NCBI GenBank assembly: GCA_004560305.1 | Contig: SFVI01000011.1 | Location: 1-50,246, forward strand | Direction of reading: 5' to 3' | DNA: 50,246 bases | Source: a bacterium | GTDB lineage: Bacteria; Bacillota; Clostridia; Oscillospirales; Oscillospiraceae | Part shown: positions 31,459-40,230 of the stretch, piece after piece | Position numbering within the stretch: the stretch's first letter is position 1 | Layout of the letters: each line of letters starts with the position of its first letter | Notes under the pieces: generated by a model | What the model was told of the DNA's origin: nothing | Databases searched by the model: none | Seen by the model: only the letters and a program-made list of their open reading frames with translations | Made by a program: the position numbers and the translations under genes

Positions 31459-32811
31459 ATGTCCCATACGTTTAAAGGCGGCGTGCACCCCAATTACATG
31501 AAGGCCCCGGAAGTTCCCGTGACCGTTATTGCACCGCCGTCCCAGGTAGTGATACCTATGATACAGCACATAGGCGCGCCCTGCCAGCCCCTGGTTAAGG
31601 TAGGCGACTATGTAAAGATGTATCAGAAGATCGGCGAAAACCCGGTCCCTGTTTCCGCGCCCGTCCATTCCTCCGTCTCCGGCAAGGTCATCGCTGTGGA
31701 GCCCAGACCCCATCCCCTGGGGGATATGATCATGTCTGTGGTCATCGAGAACGACTTCCAGGATACCCCGGAACTGATGCCCCCCCTCACCGAGGAGCAG
31801 CTGAAGGACCCCGAGGCCATTCTGGAGCGTATCCGTGAGGCCGGCGTGGTTGGCATGGGCGGCGCCATGTTCCCCACCGCTGTGAAGATCCGCGGCGGTA
31901 TCGGCAAGGTGGATAAGCTGATTATCAACGGCGCCGAGTGTGAGCCTTACCTGAACGGCGACCACCTGACCATGCTGAACTTCCCCACCCAGCTGCTCAA
32001 GGGCATTGAGCTGGTGCGTATCGCCAACTGCGTGGAGAAGGCCTACTACGGCATCGAGGTCAACAAGCAGGACGCCATCAATCTGCTCAACTCCCTCAAT
32101 CCCGCTCAGTACGGCATTGAGATCGTCCCCGAAGAGGTCAAGTACCCCCAGGGCGGCGAGAAGATGCAGGTCAAGGCCGTCACCGGCCGCGAGGTGAAGC
32201 CTGGCGGGCTGCCCTCCGGCGTGGGCTGCAACGTGGTCAGCACCCGTACCTGCTACGCCATCTACCAGGCCTGCTATGAGGGCAAGAGTGTTATTGAGCG
32301 TATCGTCACCTACGGCGGCAGCGCGCTGAAGGCTCCCGTCAACGGCCTGACCCGCGTGGGCACTCCCTTCAAGCACATTGCCGAGCAGTGCGGCGGCTTT
32401 GTGAAGACCCCCCGGAAGATTGTTCTGGGCGGCCCCATGATGGGCATCTGCGCTACCAGCTTTGATGCGCCCACCGTCAAGGGCACCGCCGGCGTCCTGT
32501 TCTTCACCGAGGAAGAGGATAGGCATGTGGAGAACCCCACCTGCATCCGCTGCGGCAAGTGCATCACCGTCTGCCCCATGAATCTGGAGCCCGTGTTCAT
32601 GTACATGTACTACAGCAAGGGCGACTATGAGAATATGGAGAAATATCACGTTATGGACTGCTTCGAGTGCGGCAGCTGCTCATTCAACTGCCCCGCCAGA
32701 ATGCCTCTGACCCACGCCTTCAAGACCGCCAAGATCATGTTCCAGGTCAAGATGGCCAAAGAAAAGGCCAAGGCTGAGGCAGAAGCGGCAGCAAAGGAGG
32801 CCAAGAAATGA
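31459..32811 (+). CDS. rnfC: RnfC (Rnf-2, complete operon)
   Basis: This is the NADH/FMN-binding subunit of the ferredoxin:NAD+ oxidoreductase ion pump. GVVGMGGAMFPTAVK and INGAECEPYLNGDH mark the nucleotide pocket; 4Fe-4S motifs CIRCGKCITVCP (362-373) and CFECGSCSFNCP (401-412) follow. A Lys/Ala/Glu-rich tail ends the protein. ATG at 31459 has GAGGTG 6 nt upstream; three codons further up is a poorer ATG. The stop overlaps rnfD by 4 bp. Confidence 0.96.
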   Translation: MSHTFKGGVHPNYMKAPEVPVTVIAPPSQVVIPMIQHIGAPCQPLVKVGDYVKMYQKIGENPVPVSAPVHSSVSGKVIAVEPRPHPLGDMIMSVVIENDFQDTPELMPPLTEEQLKDPEAILERIREAGVVGMGGAMFPTAVKIRGGIGKVDKLIINGAECEPYLNGDHLTMLNFPTQLLKGIELVRIANCVEKAYYGIEVNKQDAINLLNSLNPAQYGIEIVPEEVKYPQGGEKMQVKAVTGREVKPGGLPSGVGCNVVSTRTCYAIYQACYEGKSVIERIVTYGGSALKAPVNGLTRVGTPFKHIAEQCGGFVKTPRKIVLGGPMMGICATSFDAPTVKGTAGVLFFTEEEDRHVENPTCIRCGKCITVCPMNLEPVFMYMYYSKGDYENMEKYHVMDCFECGSCSFNCPARMPLTHAFKTAKIMFQVKMAKEKAKAEAEAAAKEAKK

Positions 32812-33839
32812 GCGAGAATAAAGAAAGAATTGTCCTTGACGTTGCGTATCAGCCCCAGGTAAGGACTGCTACCGACACCAAGCGCATCATGCTCAACGTC
32901 ATCCTGGCTCTGATGCCCGCTCTGGCCGTGGCCGTGTGGCAGTATGGCGTTTACCCCCTGGTGCTGGCCCTGATCTCTGTGGCCTCCGCCGTGTTCTTTG
33001 AGTGGGGCTACCGCAAGCTGATGAAAAAGACCTGCACCGTGGGCGACCTGTCCGCCTGCCTGACCGGTCTGCTGCTGGCCCTGGTCCTGCCCACCAACGC
33101 CCCCTGGTGGCTGCCCATCATCGGCAACTTCTTTGCCATCGTGGTGGTGAAGCAGCTCTACGGCGGCATCGGCAAGAACTTCCTGAACCCCGCCCTGGCC
33201 GGCCGTGCCTTCCTGCTGGCGTCCTACGCCGCCATTATGGGCCGCTACGCTGTGCCCAAGGCCCTGACTGCCGCCGTTGACGGTGTCACCATGGCAACCC
33301 CCCTGTCCTACCTGTATTCCGGCGCTGCCATGCCCGGATACATGGGCTTCAAGTCCCTGCTGCTGGGAACCATTCCCGGCTGCATCGGTGAGCTGAGCAC
33401 CCTGGCCCTGCTGATCGGCGGCGCCTACCTGCTGGCCACCAAGGTCATCTCCTGGCGTATCCCCGGCGCTTACCTGGGTACCGTGGCTGTCCTCTGCCTG
33501 ATCTTCGGCCATGAGGGCTACGGCAATGTGGACTGGATGCTCTACAACCTGATGTCCGGCGGCCTGATGCTGGGCGCCATCTTCATGGCCACCGACTACG
33601 CCACCAGCCCTGTGACCCTTAACGGCCAGCTGCTCTACGGCGTGGGCTGCGGCGCGCTTACCGTACTGATCCGCTACTTCGGCGGCTTCCCCGAGGGCGT
33701 CACCTATGCCATCCTGATCATGAACCTGTGCACCTGGGCCATCGATAAGGGCTTCCACCGTCATCAGTTCGGCGTCACCAAGGAAGACATCGCAGCTGAG
33801 AAGGCAGCCAAGAAGGCAGCAAAGGAGGCGGCAAAATGA
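32808..33839 (+). CDS. rnfD: RnfD (Rnf-2)
   Basis: The 343-residue membrane subunit has TMATPLSYL giving the candidate FMN-Thr164. LYGGIGKNFLNPALAGRAF and IFMATDYATSPVTLNGQ are conserved. Unlike the copy at 17986 it ends in a Lys/Ala tail (AEKAAKKAAKEAAK), much like its RnfC partner. The stop overlaps rnfG. Confidence 0.96.
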   Translation: MSENKERIVLDVAYQPQVRTATDTKRIMLNVILALMPALAVAVWQYGVYPLVLALISVASAVFFEWGYRKLMKKTCTVGDLSACLTGLLLALVLPTNAPWWLPIIGNFFAIVVVKQLYGGIGKNFLNPALAGRAFLLASYAAIMGRYAVPKALTAAVDGVTMATPLSYLYSGAAMPGYMGFKSLLLGTIPGCIGELSTLALLIGGAYLLATKVISWRIPGAYLGTVAVLCLIFGHEGYGNVDWMLYNLMSGGLMLGAIFMATDYATSPVTLNGQLLYGVGCGALTVLIRYFGGFPEGVTYAILIMNLCTWAIDKGFHRHQFGVTKEDIAAEKAAKKAAKEAAK

Positions 33840-34378
33840 ATAAGATCCTGAAGCTTACCATTGTTCTGTTCCTGGTCTGCGCCGTCGTGGCCGGCGTTCT
33901 GGGTGTGGTCAACGAACTGACCAAGGACACCATTGCCGAGCAGCAGCGCATCAAGACCGAGCGGGCCTATGCCGCGGTCCTGGCTTCTGACGGCTATACC
34001 GAGGTGGCCTTTGACAAGGCCGCATTCCCCAGCATTGATGCGATCAGCGAATGCACCAACGGCGCGGGCCACGTGGTCATGACCACCTTCACCGGCGCCC
34101 AGGGCAAGATCACCATGGCTGTGGGCGTGGATACCGACTATAAGTGCACCGGTATCTCCATCATCTCCCACTCCGAGACCTCCGGTCTGGGCGCAAACGC
34201 TGCCAGCTCCGCTGAGGTGGGCGTCAACTGGCGTGCCCAGTTTGTGGGCGAGGATAAGACCGTGGCCATCACCAAGGCCGGCGGCAACATCGATGCTCTG
34301 GCCGGTGCCACCATCACCTCCCGCAGTGTAGCTGAAGCAACCGCAACCGCCATCGTGGCTGTTGAATCTCTGGGTTAA
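33836..34378 (+). CDS. rnfG: RnfG (Rnf-2)
   Basis: This is a normal single-domain RnfG of 180 residues: one helix (8-26), SHSETSGLGANA in the flavin domain, and DALAGATITSRSV with candidate FMN-Thr159. It would be flavinylated by the ApbE encoded at 15531, as no second apbE is in the window. It gives a clear contrast to the 420-residue version of Rnf-1. Confidence 0.96.
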   Translation: MNKILKLTIVLFLVCAVVAGVLGVVNELTKDTIAEQQRIKTERAYAAVLASDGYTEVAFDKAAFPSIDAISECTNGAGHVVMTTFTGAQGKITMAVGVDTDYKCTGISIISHSETSGLGANAASSAEVGVNWRAQFVGEDKTVAITKAGGNIDALAGATITSRSVAEATATAIVAVESLG

Positions 34379-34392
34379 GGAGGAACGGCTGA

Positions 34393-35079
34393 ATGAATAT
34401 CAAGAAACAGTTTAAGGAAGGCCTGATCACCAACAACCCGGTTCTGGTGCAGCTGATCGGCATGTGTGCCACCATGGCTATCACCACCACCCTCTTCAAC
34501 GGTGTGGGCATGGGCCTGTCCGTTCTCATCATCCTGACCTGCTGCAACGTTGTTGTGGCCGCCATCCGCAAGATCATCCCCAACGAGATCCGCCTGGCCA
34601 TCTTCGTTGTCATCATCGCAGGCTTTGTTACCATTGTTGACCTGCTGCTGAAGGCCTACATACCCGCCCTGTCTGACGCACTGGGCGTGTTCATCCCCCT
34701 AATCGTCGTTAACTGCATCATCATCGGCCGTGCCGAGGCCTTCTGCCAGAAGAACACCGTGGGCGCTTCCTTCTTTGACGGCATCTTCCAGGGCATCGGC
34801 TACACCCTGGTGCTGATCGTCATGTGCGTCTTCCGTGAGTTCACCGGCAGCGGCCGTTTCGGCGGCGGCCTGATCGACCTGGCCAAGGGCATCACCATGG
34901 ACGGCACCGGCGCCGGCATCCAGATCTTCCCGGAGACCTATGGCGCCTCCATCATGACCCTGCCCTTCGGCGGTTTCCTGACCCTGGGCCTGCTGATCGC
35001 TCTCATGCAGTACGCCCTGAAGAAATCCGCCAAGAAGCAGGAGCTGAAGGCACAGGAAGAAAAGGAGGCTGAAGAATAA
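34393..35079 (+). CDS. rnfE: RnfE (Rnf-2)
   Basis: The 228-residue, six-helix subunit begins FKEGLITNNPVLVQLIGMCATMAITT with the conserved Cys. VNCIIIGRAEAFCQKN is also conserved. A Lys/Glu tail ends the protein. AAGGAGG lies upstream and the stop overlaps the rnfA start (TAATG). Confidence 0.95.
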   Translation: MNIKKQFKEGLITNNPVLVQLIGMCATMAITTTLFNGVGMGLSVLIILTCCNVVVAAIRKIIPNEIRLAIFVVIIAGFVTIVDLLLKAYIPALSDALGVFIPLIVVNCIIIGRAEAFCQKNTVGASFFDGIFQGIGYTLVLIVMCVFREFTGSGRFGGGLIDLAKGITMDGTGAGIQIFPETYGASIMTLPFGGFLTLGLLIALMQYALKKSAKKQELKAQEEKEAEE

Positions 35080-35663
35080 TGCTGACCAATATTATTTCCA
35101 TCTCCCTGGGCGCGATCCTGATCAACAACTTTATCTTCTCCCAGTTCCTGGGCTGCTGCCCCTTCCTGGGCTGCTCCAGCAAGGTGGAGACCGCCACCGG
35201 CATGGGTCTGGCGGTTGTGTTCGTCATGGGTCTGGCCTCTGCCATCTGCTGGGTCATCAATGAGTACCTGCTGGTGGCCCTGCACCTGGAATTTCTGCAG
35301 ACCCTGGCCTTCATCCTGGTCATCGCTGCCCTGGTGCAGTTTGTTGAGATGTTCCTGAAAAAGTCCGTCCCCTCCCTGTACTCTGCCCTGGGCATCTACC
35401 TGCCCCTGATCACCACCAACTGCGCGGTTCTGGGTGTTGTGCTGCTGAACGTGCAGAACAACTACAACTTCCTGGAGTCCCTGGTTTACGGTATCACCGG
35501 CGGTCTGGGCTTCATGCTGGCCATCGTTCTCTTCGCCAGCGTCCGTGAGCGCATCGAGTTCTCCGATTATCCCGAGTGCTTTGAGGGCTTCCCCATCTGC
35601 CTTGTCTCTGCCGCCCTGCTGGCTCTGGCCTTCATGGGCTTCAGCGGCATGAAGATCTTCTAA
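35079..35663 (+). CDS. rnfA: RnfA (Rnf-2)
   Basis: The 194-residue subunit has NNFIFSQFLGCCPFLGCSSK, keeping the Cys that ligates the membrane 2Fe-2S centre, and YLPLITTNCAVLGVVL. Six helices are seen. It is homologous to RnfE and inversely oriented in the membrane in known structures. Confidence 0.95.
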   Translation: MLTNIISISLGAILINNFIFSQFLGCCPFLGCSSKVETATGMGLAVVFVMGLASAICWVINEYLLVALHLEFLQTLAFILVIAALVQFVEMFLKKSVPSLYSALGIYLPLITTNCAVLGVVLLNVQNNYNFLESLVYGITGGLGFMLAIVLFASVRERIEFSDYPECFEGFPICLVSAALLALAFMGFSGMKIF

Positions 35664-35679
35664 GGAGGGTGAGAGAGAT

Positions 35680-36492
35680 ATGACTTCTATCCTTCTGGCC
35701 ATTCTGGTCCTGGGCGTGCTGGGCGGCATCTTCGGCGCCATCCTGGCCTTCGCCTCTCAGATATTTCACGTGGAAGTAGACCCCAAGCAGGAAGCCATTC
35801 GCAGCTGCCTGGCCGGCGCTAACTGCGGCGGCTGCGGCTACCCCGGCTGTGACGGCTATGCTGCCGCTGTGGCTGCCGGCGAAGCTCCCACCAACCGCTG
35901 CGTTGCCGGCGGTGCGGAAGCTGCCGAGCATATCGCACGCATCATGGGCGTGGACGCTGGCGCTGCCGAGAAGATGGTGGCTTTCGTTCCCTGCTCCGGC
36001 ACCGAGGGCCATGCGGAGATGCGCTTCAACTACTCCGGCCCTGTGGATTGCCGCGCCGCCATGCTCTTCGGCGGCAAGAGCAACAAGACCTGCACCTTCG
36101 CCTGCATCGGCCTGGGCAACTGTGTCAAGGCCTGCCAGTTCGGCGCCATGCACATTGTGGACGGCGTCGCCAAGGTGGACCGCTCCAAGTGCGTGGGCTG
36201 CGGCGCCTGTGCCGATACCTGCCCCAAGAGCATTATCAAGATGATCCCTGAGTCTCAGAAGGTGATCCCCGCCTGCGGCAATAAGGACAAGGGCGCAAAG
36301 GTCATGAAGATGTGCGACTTCGGCTGCATCGGCTGCATGAAGTGCCAGCGTGAGTGCCCTGCTGACGCCATTGTCGTCAAAGACAACCTGGCCGTGGTGG
36401 ATCCGGAGAAGTGCGTGGGCTGCGGCCACTGTGCCGATATCTGCCCCCGCCACATCATCAACTGGCTGGGCAACAAGGAATCAAATTCCTGA
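35680..36492 (+). CDS. rnfB: RnfB, ferredoxin-side iron-sulfur subunit (Rnf-2)
   Basis: RnfB accepts electrons from reduced ferredoxin. A single N-terminal helix (4-24) is followed by CGGCGYPGCDGYAAAVAAG with Cys49, 52, 57 and later Cys74, the membrane-near 4Fe-4S site. Several ferredoxin-type motifs come next, including CVGCGACADTCP and CVGCGHCADICP. The 270 residues are typical of clostridial RnfB. It is last in the operon, as in Clostridium, and is the only rnfB in the window. Confidence 0.96.
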   Translation: MTSILLAILVLGVLGGIFGAILAFASQIFHVEVDPKQEAIRSCLAGANCGGCGYPGCDGYAAAVAAGEAPTNRCVAGGAEAAEHIARIMGVDAGAAEKMVAFVPCSGTEGHAEMRFNYSGPVDCRAAMLFGGKSNKTCTFACIGLGNCVKACQFGAMHIVDGVAKVDRSKCVGCGACADTCPKSIIKMIPESQKVIPACGNKDKGAKVMKMCDFGCIGCMKCQRECPADAIVVKDNLAVVDPEKCVGCGHCADICPRHIINWLGNKESNS

Positions 36493-36496
36493 ACTG

Positions 36497-36528
36497 AAAA
36501 ATCCCTGTCCTTTCGGACAGGGATTTTT
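36497..36528. terminator. Terminator of the second Rnf operon
   Basis: AAAAATCCCTGTCC-TTTC-GGACAGGGATTTTTT. It serves both convergent units. Confidence 0.92.
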
Positions 36529-36553
36529 TCATTTCCAATGAAGTTTATAAGCT

Positions 36554-38821
36554 TCAATTTCCGCGGTAGTAATTGATGAGACAGCCATCGGCGATGACGT
36601 GCCGCTCGGCATCGGTCAGTGCGCCGATAGACACGGGGAAGGGGAGAACGCTGCCGTCCTCCTTCACGGCGTAGGCGGTAATATTATCCGTCCCTTCCAG
36701 CACCGCCTGCCGCAGCCCGGGGATAAACACATAGTCCCCCAGAGCAAAGACAGAGGGATCCTCCACCAGGAAGGGAGTGATGCCCCAGTTAATGCAGTTG
36801 GAGCGGTAGCGCTTGGTGGCGTACTGCCGGGCAAAGTTGGCGGCGCCGCCCATGACCCGCTGGCAGGAGGCGGCCTGCTCCCGGGCGGAGCCGTCGCCGG
36901 GCATATTGGCAAAGAGGGCGGAGCCAATGTCGGTATTCAGCGGGTCCACGGAGAGACCGGCCTTTTCCAAAGCGGCGTAGACTGACTGAATCTCTACGCT
37001 GAGCCCCTTGCCGGAGCGGCGATCCCGGTCGGCCTGGCGCAGTACCTTACTGCGGGGCACATAGTCCGGCGCACGGCGGGACAGGGCGAACTCGCTGAGC
37101 CGCTCCGGGTTGGAGCGGTAGGCAGAGGTCTCCCCGGAGGGGATCAGTTCGTCGGTGGTGGTGACAGGATCGGTGATGTAGGCGCAGATTTTGACCAGCA
37201 AATCATCGGTCAGGGCCGGCATTTCCGGCCAGTCCTTGATGTTGGGACCGAATTTAAGCTCTGCCTCCGGCTCCGGATGGCCCCAGCCGTTGTAGACCCG
37301 CTTCTGGTAGATGCCGCCGTCGAACACATATTCCGGCTTGCGGTAGTCCACATCCAGACTGGTGGCGGCAGTGAGCTTGCCGCCGTTGGCGGCGGTGGCG
37401 GCGATGGAAAGACTGTCCATCAATGCCACTGCGCTGAGCTGGCCCTCCCCGGGCTTGGAGCCTTCCCGGTTGGGGAAGTTCCGGGTGGTGTGACGGATGG
37501 AGAGCTCCCCGTTGGCGGGGCAATCCCCAGCGCCGAAGCAGGGACCGCAGAAGCACTCCCGGATGATGGCACCGGCGGCCACCAGGTCGGAGATGCTGCC
37601 GTTTTTCACCAGGGCGCTGTAGGCAGGCAGGCTGCCGGGATAGATGCTGAGACTGAAGCTGCCGTTGCCGCAGCTGCCGCCCCGGAGAATGTCCGCCGCG
37701 CCGCAGATGCTGTCAAAGGTGCCGCCGGAGCAGCCGGCGATCTCGCCCTGATCCACCCAGATGCCGCCATCATGGTACTTGCTGAGCAGGTTCATCCGAA
37801 CGCCCTTCAGCTGCCTGCTGGCTTCTTCCTCCACCTGATGGAGAATATCCGGCGCATTGGCCAGCAGCTCGTCAATGGTGAAGATATTGGAGGGATGCAT
37901 GGGCATGGCGATGGTGCATTCCACGGTGGAAAGGTCAATGCAGACGCAGCCGTCGTAATAGGCCACATCGGCAGGGGCCAGCGGGCGGTAGGCCTCCGGC
38001 CGGCCGTGGGTCTCAAAATAGCCCTTGGTCTCATTGTCGGTGACCCAGATGGAACTCCAGCAGGTGGTCTCCGTGGTCATCACATCGATGGCGTTGCGAT
38101 ACTCGATGGGCAGGTTGGCAATGCCCGGGCCTACAAACTCCATTACCTTGTTTTTCACATAGCCGTTTTTATATACGCTGCCCACAATGGAGAGGGCCAC
38201 GTCATGGGGGCCTACACCGGGCCGGGGCTTGCCGGTCAGATAGACGGCCACTACCTGGGGGCGAGCAAAGTCATAGGTGCGGTTCACCAGCTGCTTGGCC
38301 AGCTCCCCACCGCCCTCGCCAACAGCCATGGTGCCCAGGGCCCCGTAGCGGGTGTGGGAATCGCTGCCCAGGATCATCCGGCCGCAGCCGGCCATGGTCT
38401 CCCGGTTGTAGGAATGGATGTTGCCCAGGTTGGGGGGCACATAAATGCCGCCGTATTTATGGGCGGCGGAGAGGGCAAACTTGTGGTCGTCCTCGTTGAT
38501 GGTGCCGCCTACGGCGCAGAGGCTGTTGTGGCAGTTGGTCAGCACGTAGGGCATGGGGAATTCCGTCATGCCGGAGGCCCGGGCGGTCTGGATGATGCCC
38601 ACATAGGTGATGTCATGGCTGGTGAGGGAGTCAAAGCGCAGGCGCAGCTGCTCCATATCTGCCCCCTGGTTGTGGGCTTTGAGAATGCCGTAGGCAATGG
38701 TGCCCTTGGAGGCCTCCTCTTTGGTGGTGACAAGGCCGCTTTTGGCCCGGACTTCTTCTTCACTGCGGCACAGCTCCGCCCCTCTCAGCAGATATACACC
38801 GCCGTCATACAGTTTGATCAT
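36554..38821 (-). CDS. Aconitase-family hydratase (YbhJ-like)
   Basis: This large (755-residue) member of the aconitase superfamily is close in length and plan to E. coli YbhJ, a hydratase of unknown substrate. GSDSHTRYGALGTMAVGEGG matches the conserved aconitase substrate loop, and ECFCGPCFGAGDCPANGEL provides iron-sulfur Cys ligands. The C-terminal swivel domain holds KRYRSNCINWGITP. The start overlaps the DUF1836 stop by 4 bp, so DUF1836 and hydratase are co-translated. The sequence does not show whether it acts on citrate or another hydroxy acid. Confidence 0.85.
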   Translation of the reverse strand: MIKLYDGGVYLLRGAELCRSEEEVRAKSGLVTTKEEASKGTIAYGILKAHNQGADMEQLRLRFDSLTSHDITYVGIIQTARASGMTEFPMPYVLTNCHNSLCAVGGTINEDDHKFALSAAHKYGGIYVPPNLGNIHSYNRETMAGCGRMILGSDSHTRYGALGTMAVGEGGGELAKQLVNRTYDFARPQVVAVYLTGKPRPGVGPHDVALSIVGSVYKNGYVKNKVMEFVGPGIANLPIEYRNAIDVMTTETTCWSSIWVTDNETKGYFETHGRPEAYRPLAPADVAYYDGCVCIDLSTVECTIAMPMHPSNIFTIDELLANAPDILHQVEEEASRQLKGVRMNLLSKYHDGGIWVDQGEIAGCSGGTFDSICGAADILRGGSCGNGSFSLSIYPGSLPAYSALVKNGSISDLVAAGAIIRECFCGPCFGAGDCPANGELSIRHTTRNFPNREGSKPGEGQLSAVALMDSLSIAATAANGGKLTAATSLDVDYRKPEYVFDGGIYQKRVYNGWGHPEPEAELKFGPNIKDWPEMPALTDDLLVKICAYITDPVTTTDELIPSGETSAYRSNPERLSEFALSRRAPDYVPRSKVLRQADRDRRSGKGLSVEIQSVYAALEKAGLSVDPLNTDIGSALFANMPGDGSAREQAASCQRVMGGAANFARQYATKRYRSNCINWGITPFLVEDPSVFALGDYVFIPGLRQAVLEGTDNITAYAVKEDGSVLPFPVSIGALTDAERHVIADGCLINYYRGN

Positions 38822-39342
38822 CTTTCCTGCTCCTTTCCCTTGATGCGCCTGGACTCCTCCGCCGGCGCAGGCAGCAGCGCCGCTGCCAGCTCCTGGGCGG
38901 CCTGGGACCCCAGAGCCGCAAAAAGAAAGCGGCTGCGGCCCTCCTGGCTCAGCGCGGTCAACTGCCGTGCCACCAATTGGTTGGCCTGGCTGTAGACGCT
39001 GCGAAACTCCTCGTAAAGCGCCTGTATTCCGTCGTCACCGGCGCTTTGAAACAGGCGCTGAATATCCGCAATGGGCATAATGCTTTTCAGAATACACAGC
39101 ATCAGCAGCGCGGCAATGTGGCTGCGGTCGTAGCGCTTGCTCACCGGCGGCGGCAGCACCTTCTGCTTCACATAGTTGTTCACCATGGCGGCAGTCAGGG
39201 CCTTGCCCTCTCCGCCGGGCAGATAGCGGGTCGTCAGGCTCAACACCTGATCCATATACAGCGCCAGATCCGGCAGCTCCTCCCAGGCCGGCAGGCGGCG
39301 CCGGCCCAGCTCCGCCAGGGCGTTTTTCTCCCTCTCGGTCAT
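38818..39342 (-). CDS. DUF1836 family protein, coupled to the hydratase
   Basis: LPAWEELPDLALYMDQVLSLTTRYL, ALTAAMVNNYVKQKVLPPPVSKRYDRSHIAAL and LKSIMPIADI follow the DUF1836 pattern and align with the paralogue at 11156. The Arg/Glu-rich C-terminus extends ~25 residues further. Translational coupling to the aconitase-like gene suggests a linked role, perhaps regulation, but the family has no proven function. AAGGAGG precedes the ATG. Confidence 0.82.
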   Translation of the reverse strand: MTEREKNALAELGRRRLPAWEELPDLALYMDQVLSLTTRYLPGGEGKALTAAMVNNYVKQKVLPPPVSKRYDRSHIAALLMLCILKSIMPIADIQRLFQSAGDDGIQALYEEFRSVYSQANQLVARQLTALSQEGRSRFLFAALGSQAAQELAAALLPAPAEESRRIKGKEQER

Positions 39343-39423
39343 GGAGCATCCTCCTTATCCTGATTCTTTTGCACAGCATAGCATAAAGCCCCTCAATTTG
39401 CAATATCTTTTCATAGATACGCC

Positions 39424-39452
39424 TTGACAGAATTTTTGTATTATGATATATA
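39424..39452 (+). promoter_or_regulatory. Promoter of the SGNH hydrolase gene
   Basis: TTGACA, 17 nt, TATATA, 37 nt before the ATG. Confidence 0.75.
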
Positions 39453-39489
39453 GTATTTAAAACTAGATCAAGGAAAGAAGGAAACGATT

Positions 39490-40161
39490 ATGCTGCTGAG
39501 TATTTTTGGCGATTCCATCATGGCCGGCGTTGTGCAGGAGGATGGGCGGTACAGCCGCTGCCGGGATCCGTTTCAGCGTCTGGAGGCGGAAACCGGCGCC
39601 CGTCTGGACAATCACAGCAGCTTTGGCTCCACAGTGGTCAAGGGTTATGAGCGGCTGAACAAATTCCTCCGCCAGGGCTCCCTGGGGGAATATACCCTGG
39701 TGGAGTTCGGCGGCAATGACTGCGCCTATGACTGGGCAGAGGTGGCCGCTGCCCCGGACGAAAACCATTTGAGCGTGGTGCCGCCGGCGGACTTCGAAAA
39801 ACGGTATGAGCAGATGCTGCTGGTGGTGGAAGCGGCGGGCAGCAAACCTGTGGCCGCCACCCTGCCGCCCATTTCCTCCCGGCGCTACCTGGCCCATGTC
39901 TGCCGGGACGGGCTGGACAGCGCCGCTATCCTCCACTGGCTGGGGGATCTGGAGGCCATCTCCCGCTGGCAGGCCAGCTACAGCGCCATGGTGAGCCGGG
40001 TGGCTGAAAAGCTGGGCTGCCGGGTGCTGGACCTGCGCTCTGCTTTCCCTGCCTCCGGGCCGGAACTGGAGCAGTATCTCTGCCAGGACGGCATTCACCC
40101 CAACCGCCTGGGCCAGCAGCTGATGCTGGAGCGGGTGGTCCTCCCCGCACTGGCGGGCTGA
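39490..40161 (+). CDS. SGNH/GDSL-family hydrolase
   Basis: The 223-residue cytosolic esterase-type protein has FGDSIMAG with the nucleophilic Ser (block I), VEFGGNDC (block III Asn) and DGIHPNRLG (Asp-His of block V). The glycine of block II is probably in SSFGSTV. Such enzymes remove acyl or acetyl groups from lipids, sugars or peptidoglycan. No signal peptide is present, so the substrate is probably internal. The gene has its own promoter and terminator. Confidence 0.88.
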   Translation: MLLSIFGDSIMAGVVQEDGRYSRCRDPFQRLEAETGARLDNHSSFGSTVVKGYERLNKFLRQGSLGEYTLVEFGGNDCAYDWAEVAAAPDENHLSVVPPADFEKRYEQMLLVVEAAGSKPVAATLPPISSRRYLAHVCRDGLDSAAILHWLGDLEAISRWQASYSAMVSRVAEKLGCRVLDLRSAFPASGPELEQYLCQDGIHPNRLGQQLMLERVVLPALAG

Positions 40162-40178
40162 ATAAGATCAATGAAATG

Positions 40179-40213
40179 AAAAACAGAGGAGCCGCAAAGA
40201 CTCCTCTGTTTTT
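40179..40213. terminator. Bidirectional terminator
   Basis: AAAAACAGAGGAG / CTCCTCTGTTTTT with a 9-nt loop, between convergent genes. Confidence 0.9.
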
Positions 40214-40230
40214 CCTATATGATATGTTTT

